Positions 1 to 7,284 of a stretch of DNA of 21,016 nucleotides are shown here, in pieces; within the stretch, counting starts at the first letter, position 1, and each line of letters starts with the position of its first letter. A program made the translations under genes and the position numbers. The DNA is taken from positions 1-21,016 of IMG/VR virus record IMGVR_UViG_3300029908_000173. One strand, 5' to 3'. The stretch is from a virus. The notes beneath the pieces were generated by a model that saw nothing but the letters and a program-made list of their open reading frames with translations, made no database searches and was not told where the DNA came from.

Positions 1-3
1 GAT

Positions 4-831
4 ATGTCAGGAAATAATCTAGAACAAATTATGGAAAAAGAACTTACTTTTGAAGAAATAACAAAAATGAAGGTAAGTGAGTTTTACGATAATTATTTTG
101 AAAAGTATAAATCTTTAATAGAAAGGAATTATTATGTTCATACAAAAGGCCCTGCTTTTAAAACAAAAACTGATTTTATAGAATTATTACAAATTTTATT
201 TGGTGGAAGTTCAAATATAGTTATTAATACTAAAGGTGATGCTAAAAAAATTGCTTTAGCTTTTTTAAAAAATAAAGAAATATTGGATGAATACGTTGAT
301 AAATTGAAAAAAATTAAACAGATCCGTAATTTGTTTATAGAAGAACGCGCAACAAATTTTATTTATGGTTTTACTAGAAATATTGAATTAAACCTATTAC
401 GAATAAAAAATTTTATTTTTGTAAAAAACGATAGTTTAGCAAAAAATCTTATAGAATTAAGTAAAAAATACTACGATAATGTTATAGAATTAAGAAAATT
501 ATATGATGATATAGATAGTAATTTTGAAAAAATAGAAAATCTAGGTAGTGTGGTTAGCGAATCTTTAAAAAATTTAAACGATTTTAAAAAAACTGTTTTA
601 GATAAGCAATATAATATAGACATGCAAAAATTCAGTTTAATTTTAACAAATAGAAAAGCTATAGCAGAAAAATTAAAAGAAATTCGGCTTCCAAAATCTT
701 TAAATGAATTAAGAGAGATAACTATTTCCGACATAGAAAACAACAATGACAATATTCTAGAACAATATCAAAATACTAAATTACTTTTATCAAAACAAAA
801 ACAAAATGAAAAGATTCCACGTGCTATATAA
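4..831 (+). CDS. Hypothetical protein, helical/coiled-coil (possibly 5'-truncated)
   Basis: No family recognised. The 275-residue product is Lys/Glu/Asn/Leu rich and reads as almost entirely alpha-helical; residues about 85-220 have heptad-like spacing of Leu and Ile typical of coiled coils. No signal peptide, membrane span or Cys motif is visible. The frame is already open at base 1 (a Gly-free Asp codon before the Met), so the gene may begin upstream of the window; the ATG at 31 is another possible start. Its 3' end overlaps the next small gene by 26 bases, which suggests coupled translation. A structural or scaffold-like role is possible but nothing here demonstrates it. Confidence 0.7.
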   Translation: MSGNNLEQIMEKELTFEEITKMKVSEFYDNYFEKYKSLIERNYYVHTKGPAFKTKTDFIELLQILFGGSSNIVINTKGDAKKIALAFLKNKEILDEYVDKLKKIKQIRNLFIEERATNFIYGFTRNIELNLLRIKNFIFVKNDSLAKNLIELSKKYYDNVIELRKLYDDIDSNFEKIENLGSVVSESLKNLNDFKKTVLDKQYNIDMQKFSLILTNRKAIAEKLKEIRLPKSLNELREITISDIENNNDNILEQYQNTKLLLSKQKQNEKIPRAI

Positions 832-958
832 AATTTTAGAAACAGACTTTTTTTCTACTGGACGTGATTTTTCCGGACCAGATGTAGAATCAGCTCTAAA
901 ACAATGGAGAGAATTTGCTCCAAATACTTATTTTATGGCTATTTATGTAAAAGAATAA
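806..958 (+). CDS. Small hypothetical protein, 50 aa
   Basis: A complete 50-codon frame (MKRFHVLYKI... ending AIYVKE) that starts inside the end of the preceding gene and stops before the next one. It fills what would otherwise be a 145-base gap in a genome where genes are nearly contiguous. The product has a balanced soluble composition: a beta-like N-terminus, a Gly/Pro turn (GRDFSGPD, residues 19-26), a helix (VESALKQWREF) and a final strand. No family recognised. The 26-base overlap with the upstream gene is like others in this window. Confidence 0.6.
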   Translation: MKRFHVLYKILETDFFSTGRDFSGPDVESALKQWREFAPNTYFMAIYVKE

Positions 959-976
959 TTTATTAAATTTAAAATA

Positions 977-1432
977 ATGAAAAAAGCAATTAATAAAAAA
1001 GAATTAACAATACCCAAAAAAGAGAAAATAACTTATTTGATTGACTTAGAAGATTATGATAATGTGAGAGAATATTTAGAAGATAATGGTGATTTAAATA
1101 TTATATTTGATGCTGGTGTAAGAAGCACAAAACAATTAATATCTTTGAAACTCCAAGTTTGTAATATTTCTTGTGGTATATTTGAATTAGAGGGTATCTC
1201 TCAATTTGAAAAATGGTTAAATAAAAATAAAGAACTAAGTTCAGAATTAGAACCCGTTTTAATTCAAGTAATTAACCGTATAAAAAATTATGGACAATTT
1301 TGTTTTTGTTTATGTAGTAATAATACCGGAACACCATTAATTAACCAGGTTTTAACAAATATTAGTTCTACAACAACAGAAATAAGAAGAAACCCTAATT
1401 CGGGCAATAATATTTTAATTTGGATTATTTAA
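977..1432 (+). CDS. Hypothetical protein, 151 aa
   Basis: No family recognised. A mixed alpha/beta soluble protein with a basic N-terminus (MKKAINKKELTIPKKEK), a likely strand-helix-strand core around residues 35-75 (IIFDAGVRSTKQLISLKL) and a Cys-containing strand (FCFCLC, about 112-117) near the C-terminus. The short clusters of Cys are not spaced as a zinc ribbon. The start follows an A/T-rich leader with no Shine-Dalgarno sequence, as elsewhere here. It lies just before the strong promoter at 1454-1485, so it probably ends a transcription unit. Confidence 0.65.
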   Translation: MKKAINKKELTIPKKEKITYLIDLEDYDNVREYLEDNGDLNIIFDAGVRSTKQLISLKLQVCNISCGIFELEGISQFEKWLNKNKELSSELEPVLIQVINRIKNYGQFCFCLCSNNTGTPLINQVLTNISSTTTEIRRNPNSGNNILIWII

Positions 1433-1453
1433 CTAAAATATTTAAAACAAATA

Positions 1454-1485
1454 TTTGTAAATCTACAAAGTTTATTTTATCTTTG
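1454..1485 (+). promoter_or_regulatory. Bacteroidota-type promoter (TTTG, 20-base spacer, TATCTTTG)
   Basis: TTTG at 1454-1457 and TATCTTTG at 1478-1485 are separated by 20 bases, matching the -33 TTTG/TTG and -7 TAnnTTTG elements used by the primary sigma factor of Bacteroidota. The next gene's ATG starts only 4 bases past the -7 box, so transcription would begin at or near the start codon and give a leaderless or almost leaderless mRNA. Confidence 0.75.
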
Positions 1486-1489
1486 TAAA

Positions 1490-1903
1490 ATGAAAAGTAA
1501 ACTAAAAAAGTGTAAAGGTTGTGCAAAAGAATCATACATTTGGAAAAAAGGGCTATGCAAAGTATGTCACTTTAAAACAATCCTGCCAAAAACAAAACCT
1601 ATAAAATCACATCAAAATCATTTAAACAAATATTCACAAAAACAAATTGATAGATTAAAAAAATATCAAATAATTAGAGATCTTTATTTTTTAGAGAATC
1701 CCTTCTGTGAATTTCCCGGGTGCACGTCAAAAAAAATTACATGTCATCATAAAGGTGGGAGATTATCTGATAATTTATATAAAAATTTATGTTCTTTATG
1801 TGAAAAACATCATCAGTATGTCCACGATAATGCACAATGGTCTTATGAAAATAATTTCTTAATTAGTAGAATTAAAAATAAAAAAAATGAAAAAAATTTA
1901 TAG
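1490..1903 (+). CDS. HNH-type zinc-binding endonuclease-like protein
   Basis: 137 residues. The N-terminus carries a treble-clef-like set of Cys pairs (CKGC at 8-11, CKVC at 23-26). The C-terminal half has an HNH-like arrangement: CEFPGC, then TCHHKGG with the paired His, an Asn (DNLYKNL), then LCSLCEKHHQYVH with a second Cys pair and the metal-binding His residues. This is the usual layout of small phage HNH proteins that nick or cut DNA in packaging, recombination or homing. Which of these applies cannot be told; no intron or terminase gene is next to it. It is driven by the promoter at 1454-1485. Its end overlaps the next tiny gene by 17 bases. Confidence 0.7.
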   Translation: MKSKLKKCKGCAKESYIWKKGLCKVCHFKTILPKTKPIKSHQNHLNKYSQKQIDRLKKYQIIRDLYFLENPFCEFPGCTSKKITCHHKGGRLSDNLYKNLCSLCEKHHQYVHDNAQWSYENNFLISRIKNKKNEKNL

Positions 1904-2000
1904 TAATGAAAATATGATACGATTAGAGTATTTAAAAAATATTTATCGTTATTGTACGATAATACACGAATCTTTAATTAAAATGCCAGAATTATGTTAA
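1887..2000 (+). CDS. Tiny hypothetical protein, 37 aa
   Basis: A 37-codon frame (MKKIYSNENM... MPELC) that begins inside the end of the HNH-like gene and overlaps the next small gene by 7 bases. A shorter 28-residue product could start from the ATG at 1914. Nothing is recognised in the product. The only support is its place in a run of frames joined by short overlaps that together fill 1887-2304. Confidence 0.4.
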   Translation: MKKIYSNENMIRLEYLKNIYRYCTIIHESLIKMPELC

Positions 2001-2161
2001 AAATATTTTTGTTAATTTTAATTTTAATTTTATTTACAATATTTATTTGGACGCGTTGGGAATTAAATATGCAAAATATAAAATCCTGGATATTAATAGG
2101 TATCTGGGAAATGCAATTACAACTGATAATAGAAACTTATTTTAAAACAAAACAAAAATGA
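1994..2161 (+). CDS. Small single-pass membrane protein, 55 aa
   Basis: The 55-residue product starts with a long hydrophobic stretch (about residues 3-19, LKIFLLILILILFTIFIW) followed by Arg and a second amphipathic segment rich in Ile, Leu and Trp. A single inner-membrane helix with the C-terminus in the cytoplasm or periplasm is likely. It overlaps its neighbours on both sides (ATGTTAA upstream, ATGA downstream). Pairs of tiny membrane proteins in phages can be lysis proteins (holin, antiholin, spanin), but no lysin gene is seen nearby, so that is only a possibility. Confidence 0.55.
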   Translation: MLKIFLLILILILFTIFIWTRWELNMQNIKSWILIGIWEMQLQLIIETYFKTKQK

Positions 2162-2304
2162 TTGCTACCATAATAATAATAAGTTTAATTGTTATTTTAT
2201 TATTTATAACACTAATATTTGCGTTTGGATATATTTTAACTATAAATAATCAACCAAATGTAGAACAATTGATTGAAGACGAAATAAAATCAAAAAAATG
2301 TTAG
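2158..2304 (+). CDS. Small single-pass membrane protein, 48 aa
   Basis: A 48-residue frame beginning in the ATGA that ends the previous gene. Residues 2-28 are almost entirely Ile, Leu, Val, Phe, Ala and Thr (one transmembrane helix), followed by a short acidic tail with NVEQLIEDEIKSKKC. The final Cys could be modified or bond with another protein but is not in a lipobox. It overlaps the next gene by 7 bases. With the previous gene it makes a pair of adjacent tiny membrane proteins. Function unknown. Confidence 0.55.
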   Translation: MIATIIIISLIVILLFITLIFAFGYILTINNQPNVEQLIEDEIKSKKC

Positions 2305-2591
2305 TAAGTGTTGAAATAAAAAACGGTATAATACAAACAGATTTATCTTTTATTCAAGATGGACAATATTTATTAAAAATAATACCTTTGCATAATAAAA
2401 CTTTAAAAGAATTTTATGCTTGGTATTTTACTTTAATAGAAGATTATTGTATAAATACTGGTAATTCTAAATATCAAATTCACGAACATTTTAAAAAAGA
2501 ACAAGGAATTACCTCAATAAAAGAAATACCATTAGAAGACTGGAGTGCAGTAATTGAAACTTTAAAATATTATTTATTAAATAATTCTTAA
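2298..2591 (+). CDS. Hypothetical protein, 97 aa
   Basis: Function not recognised. The first 30 residues look like beta-strands (VSVEIKNGIIQTDLSFIQDGQYLLKIIP) and the rest like three helices (LKEFYAWYFTLIEDYC, YQIHEHFKKEQG, WSAVIETLKYYLL). A beta-strand start followed by an aromatic helix and an H-x-x-F-K element recalls phage NinB-like recombination proteins, but the match is from general shape only and is weak. The start overlaps the preceding membrane-protein gene by 7 bases. Confidence 0.65.
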   Translation: MLVSVEIKNGIIQTDLSFIQDGQYLLKIIPLHNKTLKEFYAWYFTLIEDYCINTGNSKYQIHEHFKKEQGITSIKEIPLEDWSAVIETLKYYLLNNS

Positions 2592-2609
2592 CAATAAAAA
2601 ACCAATAAA

Positions 2610-2900
2610 ATGAAAGTAGGTAAATACAAAGTTCGCTTTCAATATTCAATATGCGAAAAAGAATTACATCAAGGTAAGATAGAACAAAAATGTACTACCG
2701 CTATTCTAGATGAATTTACGGGTTCAACAGAAGAACCTTACAGAGAAGTTGCCCGTGCAACAATTACTAAATACCACAAAGATATTTTTAGTAAACCTCT
2801 TGCTCGTCGTCTTGCCTTTACAAAATTAATAGCTGGTTTTAAAAAAGATGTAAGAGCTGTATTTTGGGAAGCTTATAGAAAAGAAATAAAATTTAATTAA
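2610..2900 (+). CDS. Conserved phage-type hypothetical protein, 96 aa
   Basis: The protein has a strand-rich first half with two Cys, a segment AILDEFTGSTEEPYREVARATI, then a basic helical part (KPLARRLAFTKLIAGFKKDVRAVFWEAYRKE). The pattern of a small protein ending in a 'GRKLALTRAL...R..FW..Y'-like helix is common in phage genomes, where it has no assigned function. The start is well set by an AAACCAATAAA leader just before the ATG, the same leader seen at several other starts here. It is followed by the hairpin at 2906-2946. Confidence 0.7.
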   Translation: MKVGKYKVRFQYSICEKELHQGKIEQKCTTAILDEFTGSTEEPYREVARATITKYHKDIFSKPLARRLAFTKLIAGFKKDVRAVFWEAYRKEIKFN

Positions 2901-2905
2901 TTATT

Positions 2906-2946
2906 ATTTGGGCATACTAATTCTAAAAAAGTTAGTATGCCCAAAT
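2906..2946 (+). promoter_or_regulatory. 15-bp inverted repeat (hairpin) overlapping a possible start codon
   Basis: Bases 2906-2920 pair perfectly with 2932-2946 around an 11-base A-rich loop; the core is TTTGGGCATACTAA and its complement. The G+C content of the arms stands out from its surroundings. It sits between two genes. The 3' arm contains an ATG (2937) in frame with the AAA+ ATPase, so the folded RNA would hide that start. There is no T-run after either arm, so it is not a usual intrinsic terminator in either direction. It could be an RNA stability element, an operator for a dimeric regulator, or a processing site. Confidence 0.7.
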
Positions 2947-2960
2947 TTAAAAAAACCAAA

Positions 2961-4007
2961 ATGAATATAAAAAATCCACAAACAATATTAAACGGATTAA
3001 CTGATTGTGATTATTCTTTAATCAGCCCATTCTTTTTATACTTAGAATTATTTAAAAAACTTCCAAACAATTTACTTCATACTGACATAGATTGTGAAAA
3101 ATATAAAGAAGAATTTGAAAAAAATCATTTTAAAGAAATAATTGAAAAGAAAACAAGTTGCTATACTAATTTAAAAGATAATGAAGTAATATATAATCAA
3201 ACATATCTTTATGTTTTAAAAAATAAAATAATTGTAACGATAGAATCAAGAACAGTTATAATTTGTTATGATACAAATTTATCTGAAAATTTTTTAAATG
3301 AAGCTTTAAAATTTAGAAAAATAGAAAACAAAACTTCTACAGAAATAGGATTAATTTTATCGGGAAATGGTTTATATGTAAAAACTATTCAAATAAAAGA
3401 AAATAAATTAGACTATTTAAATTATAATCTTGATTTTGAAAAAACAGATTTAGAAATAAAACAAAATCTTGAAGAAGATAAGTTAGGTATCTATCTTTTA
3501 TATGGTGATGCTGGAACAGGTAAAACTTCTTACATAAGACATTTAGCTGGAATTTGTTCAAAAAAATTTTTAATAGTTAGTTCTATATTTTTATCAGCTT
3601 TAGATTCTCCAGAATTTGTTAAATTATTATTAAATAATCCTAATTGTATTTTAATTATAGAAGATGCTGAAAGAATATTAACTTCAAGAGAAGATAACTC
3701 ACATTCTCCTGTTGCAGCATTATTAAATTTATCTGATGGATTTATTGGACAAGCAATAAATTTACAAATTATTTGTACTTTTAATAGTTCTTATAATAAA
3801 ATTGATAAAGCTTTACTTAGAAAAGGACGCCTTATAAAAGCTTATGAATTTAAAAAATTAGAAGTATCTCGTGTAGAACAATTAGCTAAAAAATTAGATA
3901 AAAAAATAAAATCAACTTTTCCAATGTCTTTAGCTGATATTTATAATTTTGAACAAGAACCAACCAAATTAATTGAAACGCGTCCAAAAATAGGATTTTC
4001 AAAATAA
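2961..4007 (+). CDS. AAA+ family ATPase
   Basis: From the ATG at 2961 the protein is 348 residues; from the alternative ATG at 2937 it is 356. I prefer 2961 because it has the AAACCAAA leader seen at other starts and avoids the hairpin. The N-terminal 170 residues are of unknown fold. The ATPase core shows Walker A GDAGTGKT (182-189), Walker B ILIIED (230-235), sensor 1 in CTFN (Asn 275) and an arginine-finger segment LLRKGRL (286-292), very like the LLRPGRL of FtsH, BCS1 and proteasomal ATPases. Such proteins act as ring-shaped unfoldases or remodelling enzymes. No protease domain is fused. Its partner in the phage cycle is unknown; the neighbours are uncharacterised small genes. Confidence 0.8.
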   Translation: MNIKNPQTILNGLTDCDYSLISPFFLYLELFKKLPNNLLHTDIDCEKYKEEFEKNHFKEIIEKKTSCYTNLKDNEVIYNQTYLYVLKNKIIVTIESRTVIICYDTNLSENFLNEALKFRKIENKTSTEIGLILSGNGLYVKTIQIKENKLDYLNYNLDFEKTDLEIKQNLEEDKLGIYLLYGDAGTGKTSYIRHLAGICSKKFLIVSSIFLSALDSPEFVKLLLNNPNCILIIEDAERILTSREDNSHSPVAALLNLSDGFIGQAINLQIICTFNSSYNKIDKALLRKGRLIKAYEFKKLEVSRVEQLAKKLDKKIKSTFPMSLADIYNFEQEPTKLIETRPKIGFSK

Positions 4008-4014
4008 ATAAATT

Positions 4015-4218
4015 ATGCCAATTTTTAGATCAAAAAATAAATTTAAACTTAAAAGAAATTCATATAATATTAAAACTAACAAACATATTCCCACAAAATT
4101 TAAAATGAGTTTTGTATTACAACAAGAATATAAACCAATACGTCATTATAAATATGATTGTTTTGGAGAAAATTACACAGAAGACATAGTACATATAAAA
4201 AGAAAAAAATGCAACTAA
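4015..4218 (+). CDS. Small basic hypothetical protein, 67 aa
   Basis: The product is strongly basic (Lys/Arg about a quarter of residues; FRSKNKFKLKRNSYNIK at the start, HIKRKKCN at the end) with several Tyr and no acidic domain, so nucleic-acid binding is plausible but unproven. No family recognised. It starts 7 bases after the ATPase gene and overlaps the next gene by 10 bases, consistent with one operon. Confidence 0.6.
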   Translation: MPIFRSKNKFKLKRNSYNIKTNKHIPTKFKMSFVLQQEYKPIRHYKYDCFGENYTEDIVHIKRKKCN

Positions 4219-4472
4219 AAAATATAAAATTTGGTATAGAAAGAAATGATGAATCAAAAACGCATCAGTTAAAGTTATTAGACGCTGACACTAATAGAAT
4301 TTTAGCAAAATCAGAAGAAATCGACCAGCAACTCTACCCAGAACTAGAATATAATAATATAATATTTAAATTTTATGAAAACAAAATATGGTTAGAATAT
4401 AATTCAATATTAGAATTTATAAATAAACCAAAAATAATTGAAGAAGTAAAAACTTCTCCAAATGAAATTTAA
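4209..4472 (+). CDS. Hypothetical protein, 87 aa
   Basis: Start chosen at the ATG at 4209, which overlaps the previous stop; an upstream ATG at 4158 in the same frame would overlap the preceding gene by 60 bases and give an odd Arg/His-rich leader. The product is beta-rich and acidic in its second half (KNIKFGIERNDESKTHQLKLLDADTNRIL..., later LEYNSILEFINKPK). No family recognised. It contains one of the CTACCCAGA words (4334-4342), coding Tyr-Pro-Glu. Its end overlaps the next gene by 11 bases. Confidence 0.6.
   Translation: MQLKNIKFGIERNDESKTHQLKLLDADTNRILAKSEEIDQQLYPELEYNNIIFKFYENKIWLEYNSILEFINKPKIIEEVKTSPNEI
4333..4349 (+). repeat. 17-bp exact repeat, copy 1
   Basis: TCTACCCAGAACTAGAA here is identical to 14245-14261. 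It contains the recurring word CTACCCAGA. In this copy it codes the YPELE segment of the 87-residue protein using TAC and CTA codons that are rare beside TAT and TTA in this genome. Confidence 0.7.
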
Positions 4473-5016
4473 AGGAGATATAATAATAACTGATCCGTGC
4501 TATATAAGTAATAATGATAGATGGTGGAACAATGGATATTTTGATATTTTTACAGGAAAAGGCTTAGACAAATTTGGATTTACCAATTATCTATATAGTC
4601 CTACCGAATATGGAGATTGGTCTTGTTTGACTTTATTAGATATACTCGAATCAAAAAATGTATTTGTTGAAATGAAAGATTGTTATTTTAAATTTTTTAA
4701 ACAATATAATAATCATCATTTAACAATGGATCAAAAAAAAGAAATCTACAAAGAATACATAAAAGAAAGAGAAGAATTAAATAAAAATCCACTAATTCTA
4801 GGTAGATTTTGTGCTGATTCAGGATTAGTTGCTGTGTTTTTATTAAACGAAGTTCTTAAATTCAATTCAGAATTTAAAGATCATATTGATGCTCCACAAG
4901 CATGCACATGGATAAAAGATTTTGACGGAGAAATAGATTTAGTGCATATAAATGACGAAATATTTGTAAAGGGTAAAGGCAATATAAATTTTTATACAAC
5001 ACAAATTGAATTTTAA
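4462..5016 (+). CDS. Phage protein with DPCY and ADSG motifs
   Basis: 184 residues, beta-rich. Near the start is IIITDPCYI (residues 7-15) followed by a WW pair (21-22), then YGDWSCLTLLDI (50-61), and in the second half GRFCADSGLVAVFLLNEVL (about 114-132). Proteins with an N-terminal 'I.DPCY' strand and a later 'aDSG..avf' strand are frequent in phage genomes, sometimes annotated as DUF-type conserved phage proteins; their function is not known. The start overlaps the upstream gene. It contains a TCTAGGTAG word at 4797-4805. Confidence 0.65.
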   Translation: MKFKGDIIITDPCYISNNDRWWNNGYFDIFTGKGLDKFGFTNYLYSPTEYGDWSCLTLLDILESKNVFVEMKDCYFKFFKQYNNHHLTMDQKKEIYKEYIKEREELNKNPLILGRFCADSGLVAVFLLNEVLKFNSEFKDHIDAPQACTWIKDFDGEIDLVHINDEIFVKGKGNINFYTTQIEF

Positions 5017-5031
5017 AAAAAAATTTAAAAT

Positions 5032-5265
5032 ATGAAAAGTAATAAAAAATTTAAGGTTGGAGACAAAGTTTATACTGATACACATGGTGTTAGGACAAAA
5101 ACGCAAGAAAGTTTAAGTAGAAGAACAGGAATAGTTATAAATAATGACGATTATCCCTATAATATTCATGTCCAAGTTAATGGAATAGAAGAAAAAATTG
5201 GTTTTTCAGAATTTGAACTCAGTCATATTCCAATTATTGATTATAAAAATGAAAATAATAAATAA
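5032..5265 (+). CDS. Small SH3/KOW-like hypothetical protein, 77 aa
   Basis: The sequence starts KFKVGDKVYTDTHGVRTKTQ, then RRTGIVINNDDYPYNIHVQVNG, IEEKIGFSEFEL. This 'F.vGDkVy...G.iv.......v...g....f...eL' rhythm is that of a small beta-barrel of the SH3/KOW type often found in phages, usually uncharacterised. The assignment rests on this pattern only. The C-terminus overlaps the next gene by 17 bases. Confidence 0.6.
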   Translation: MKSNKKFKVGDKVYTDTHGVRTKTQESLSRRTGIVINNDDYPYNIHVQVNGIEEKIGFSEFELSHIPIIDYKNENNK

Positions 5266-5626
5266 AGATAAATATTTTTTAGTTTTAACAAATTTATTTT
5301 TTAAATTAAACAAATATGATTATGATGCTATTGTTTGTTTAAAAAGATCTGGTTTTATAATGGGAGCTTATTTATCTAATCAATTGGGCCTCCCATTATT
5401 TACACCAGCAGAAATAGATAAAATACCAAAAGAATTAAATCGTATATTAGTAGTAGATGATAAAATATTTACAGGTAAATCTATTAACAAAGTAAAACGA
5501 CAATTATTAAAAAAATATTTTCAAGTCAAAACGGCAACCTTATTTTGTCAATCCAATATTTTCCCAGACATCTACCTAGAAAAATTAAATGGAATTTATA
5601 AAATGTGGTACGAAGTAAAAATTTAA
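5249..5626 (+). CDS. Phosphoribosyltransferase-like protein
   Basis: Start chosen at 5249, giving 125 residues and a 17-base overlap with the preceding gene; an upstream in-frame ATG at 5198 would add a hydrophobic leader overlapping that gene by 68 bases. Residues 24-50 (YDYDAIVCLKRSGFIMGAYLSNQLGLPL) match the first strand, Gly loop and helix of type I phosphoribosyltransferases, and ILVVDDKIFTGKS (66-78) is the PRPP-binding motif with its two acidic residues and TGKS turn. The family uses PRPP in nucleotide salvage and synthesis. The protein is short and lacks an obvious hood domain, so the base it acts on is unknown. It lies directly before the DNA polymerase, consistent with a nucleotide-related role. 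Confidence 0.75.
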   Translation: MKIINKDKYFLVLTNLFFKLNKYDYDAIVCLKRSGFIMGAYLSNQLGLPLFTPAEIDKIPKELNRILVVDDKIFTGKSINKVKRQLLKKYFQVKTATLFCQSNIFPDIYLEKLNGIYKMWYEVKI

Positions 5627-5636
5627 AATAATTTGT

Positions 5637-6920
5637 ATGAGTAATGAAACAGTAGAAATGGATCTTGAGGTATATACAAATGCATTTATTTGTGGAATAA
5701 AAGATTTTAAAACAAAAAAAGTAAAAAACTTAGAAATTTCAGATGTAATAGATCAACGTCAAGAAATTTATGATTATTGGTCTAATTATGATGGTTATTT
5801 GGTAACATTTAATGGTATTAATTATGACGAAATGTTACTAAAATACTATCTTTCAAACTGGAAAAAATTTAAAGAATTACCAAAAAAAATATTTTTAGCA
5901 AATTTAAAAATGTTTTCAGATAAAGTGATTAATAACGATAGAGATAATAATTGGGAAATATTAAAAACATACGCTTATCAAAAAACAACATGGACTTCTA
6001 TAGACTTGTTTTTATATTGGGCAAAAATGTTGAGAATGTCCAAAAAAATAAGTTTAAAAAGTTTAGGAATACAATTAGGATACCCCGTAGTTCAAGAATT
6101 ACCTTATAAACCAGAAACAATACTTACCATAGAAGAATTATCTAATTTAAGAAATTATAATAACGAACATGATTTAGGTATTTTAGATCTTTTATGTGAA
6201 AAAATGCGTCCAGAAATAAAATTAAGACTGGATATACGAAAAGAATATTCTTTTAACTGTCTTTCTTGGGATGCAATAAAAATAGCTTCAGAAGCATTAT
6301 TAAAAGATTATTGTTTAGAAACAAAACAAGATATTAATACAATTAGAAATAAAAGATTTTTAAAAGAAAATATTTCATTTAAATCTGTTTTATCTGGATT
6401 TGATCCGCAATTTAAATTACCAATTTTTCAAAAATTTTATTCTGATTTATTAAAATTAAATAGTGAAGATAAAGAAACTGAAGAATTTTTTACAAAAGAA
6501 TATCCAATAATAATAAATAACACATCTATTCGACTATCTTATGGAATAGGTGGAATACACACAATAAATGAAAACGAAATTTATCACTCTACTGAAACAC
6601 ATAAAGTAGTAACTTCAGATTTCAATTCTTTATATCCAAATTTAATAATTAATTATGAATGTATAAGATTTTCTGAAGTTTTAAATAGATATTCTACAAT
6701 TAAATCTGAAAGAATTTTAGCAAAAAAAGAAAAACAAAAAGCAAAAGATTTGTTTTTAAAATTAATTTTAAACGGTAGTAGTGGCCTCTTAGATAATCCT
6801 CATTCATGGTTATATTATCCAGAAGGTGCTTTACGATTAAGATTAATTGGACAATTAATTATGACAAAAGTTTTAGAAGTTTGTCTTATAAATAATTGGC
6901 AAGTGCTAAGTATAAACACT
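5637..6920 (+). CDS. Family B DNA polymerase, exon 1 (residues 1-428)
   Basis: The frame runs to a TAA at 6921-6923, which is the first base triplet of a group I intron; the coding exon ends at 6920. The 3'-5' exonuclease domain shows Exo I DLE (9-11) and Exo II FNGINYDE (58-65); Exo III is probably around YNNEHDLGILDLL (174-186), though the usual Tyr-to-Asp spacing is one residue longer. The polymerase domain has the YGIGG link motif (302-306), motif A SDFNSLYP (327-334, catalytic Asp 328) and motif B LILNGSSG (376-383). The exon stops at VLSINT, one residue before the catalytic Asp of motif C, which is the first codon of exon 2 at 7285. With exon 2 the protein is 639 residues, a compact phage replicative polymerase. 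Read without splicing, the product would lack motif C and be inactive. Confidence 0.9.
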
Positions 6921-7284
6921 TAATTTCGTAGGTGTTATAAAATGGGGTGGATTGACGGGAAGTTCCTTAGAGTCTTTTATACTAAACTGTAATTGCAAAA
7001 TTATAGTGGCGAAGTTAATAACTTAGGTATAGTAAAAAATAAAAGAATTGGATAATCCGCAGCCGAGTGTCTGATAAATCAGATAAAGGTTCAACGACTA
7101 CTGGAGAAGTAAATCTTCTTAATTACCAGAATAAGTACCCCACAATAATTAAATACCATCTGTAACGGATGGTTTGGAAATGTCAAATATTTGTTGTAGA
7201 AAAGAACTTTTAAAAGACATTTTTAATTATAAAATTATTGAAGATATAGTCTGATCTCATAAGAAACTATGAGTAACATAAATG
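6921..7284 (+). ncRNA. Group I self-splicing intron in the DNA polymerase gene (364 nt, no endonuclease)
   Basis: Excision joins AACACT to GATGGA, restoring Asn-Thr-Asp-Gly-Ile of polymerase motif C. P1 is exact: exon AACACT (6915-6920) pairs with the guide GGTGTT (6931-6936) and ends in the required U-G wobble at the 5' splice site. The intron ends in G (7284). Conserved core strings are present in order: Q-like AATCCGCAGCC (7054-7064), R-like GTTCAACGACTA (7089-7100) and S-like AAGATATAGTCTGA (7241-7254), followed by a P9 hairpin CTCAT/ATGAG (7256-7260 with 7269-7273). These are the hallmarks of phage group IA introns such as T4 td. A peripheral hairpin CCATC/GATGG lies near 7157-7173. The core is complete, so the intron should be active; it has no endonuclease gene. 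Confidence 0.9.

Noticed and set aside
471-752. Leftward frame of 93 codons
   Set aside because: Antisense shadow of the AT-rich coiled-coil gene; composition is Phe/Ser/Leu rich without any motif.
1140-1147. TATCTTTG within the 151-residue gene as a promoter
   Set aside because: No TTG or TTTG at the right distance and no gene start just downstream.
1490-1903. HNH-like gene as an intron-encoded homing enzyme
   Set aside because: No intron core or split gene surrounds it and it has its own promoter.
2906-2946. Hairpin as an intrinsic terminator
   Set aside because: No T-run follows the stem on either strand.
7180-7254. 24-codon frame inside the polymerase intron as an endonuclease remnant
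   Set aside because: Too short, no endonuclease motif, and it runs through conserved S-element bases that are needed for the RNA core.
6918-7284. Polymerase as a frameshifted or truncated pseudogene
   Set aside because: P1 pairing, Q, R and S core strings and exact in-frame restoration of NTDG show a group I intron and not decay.
7282-7284. ATG as the start of a separate gene downstream of the polymerase
   Set aside because: It is the last three bases of the intron; the following codons continue the polymerase.
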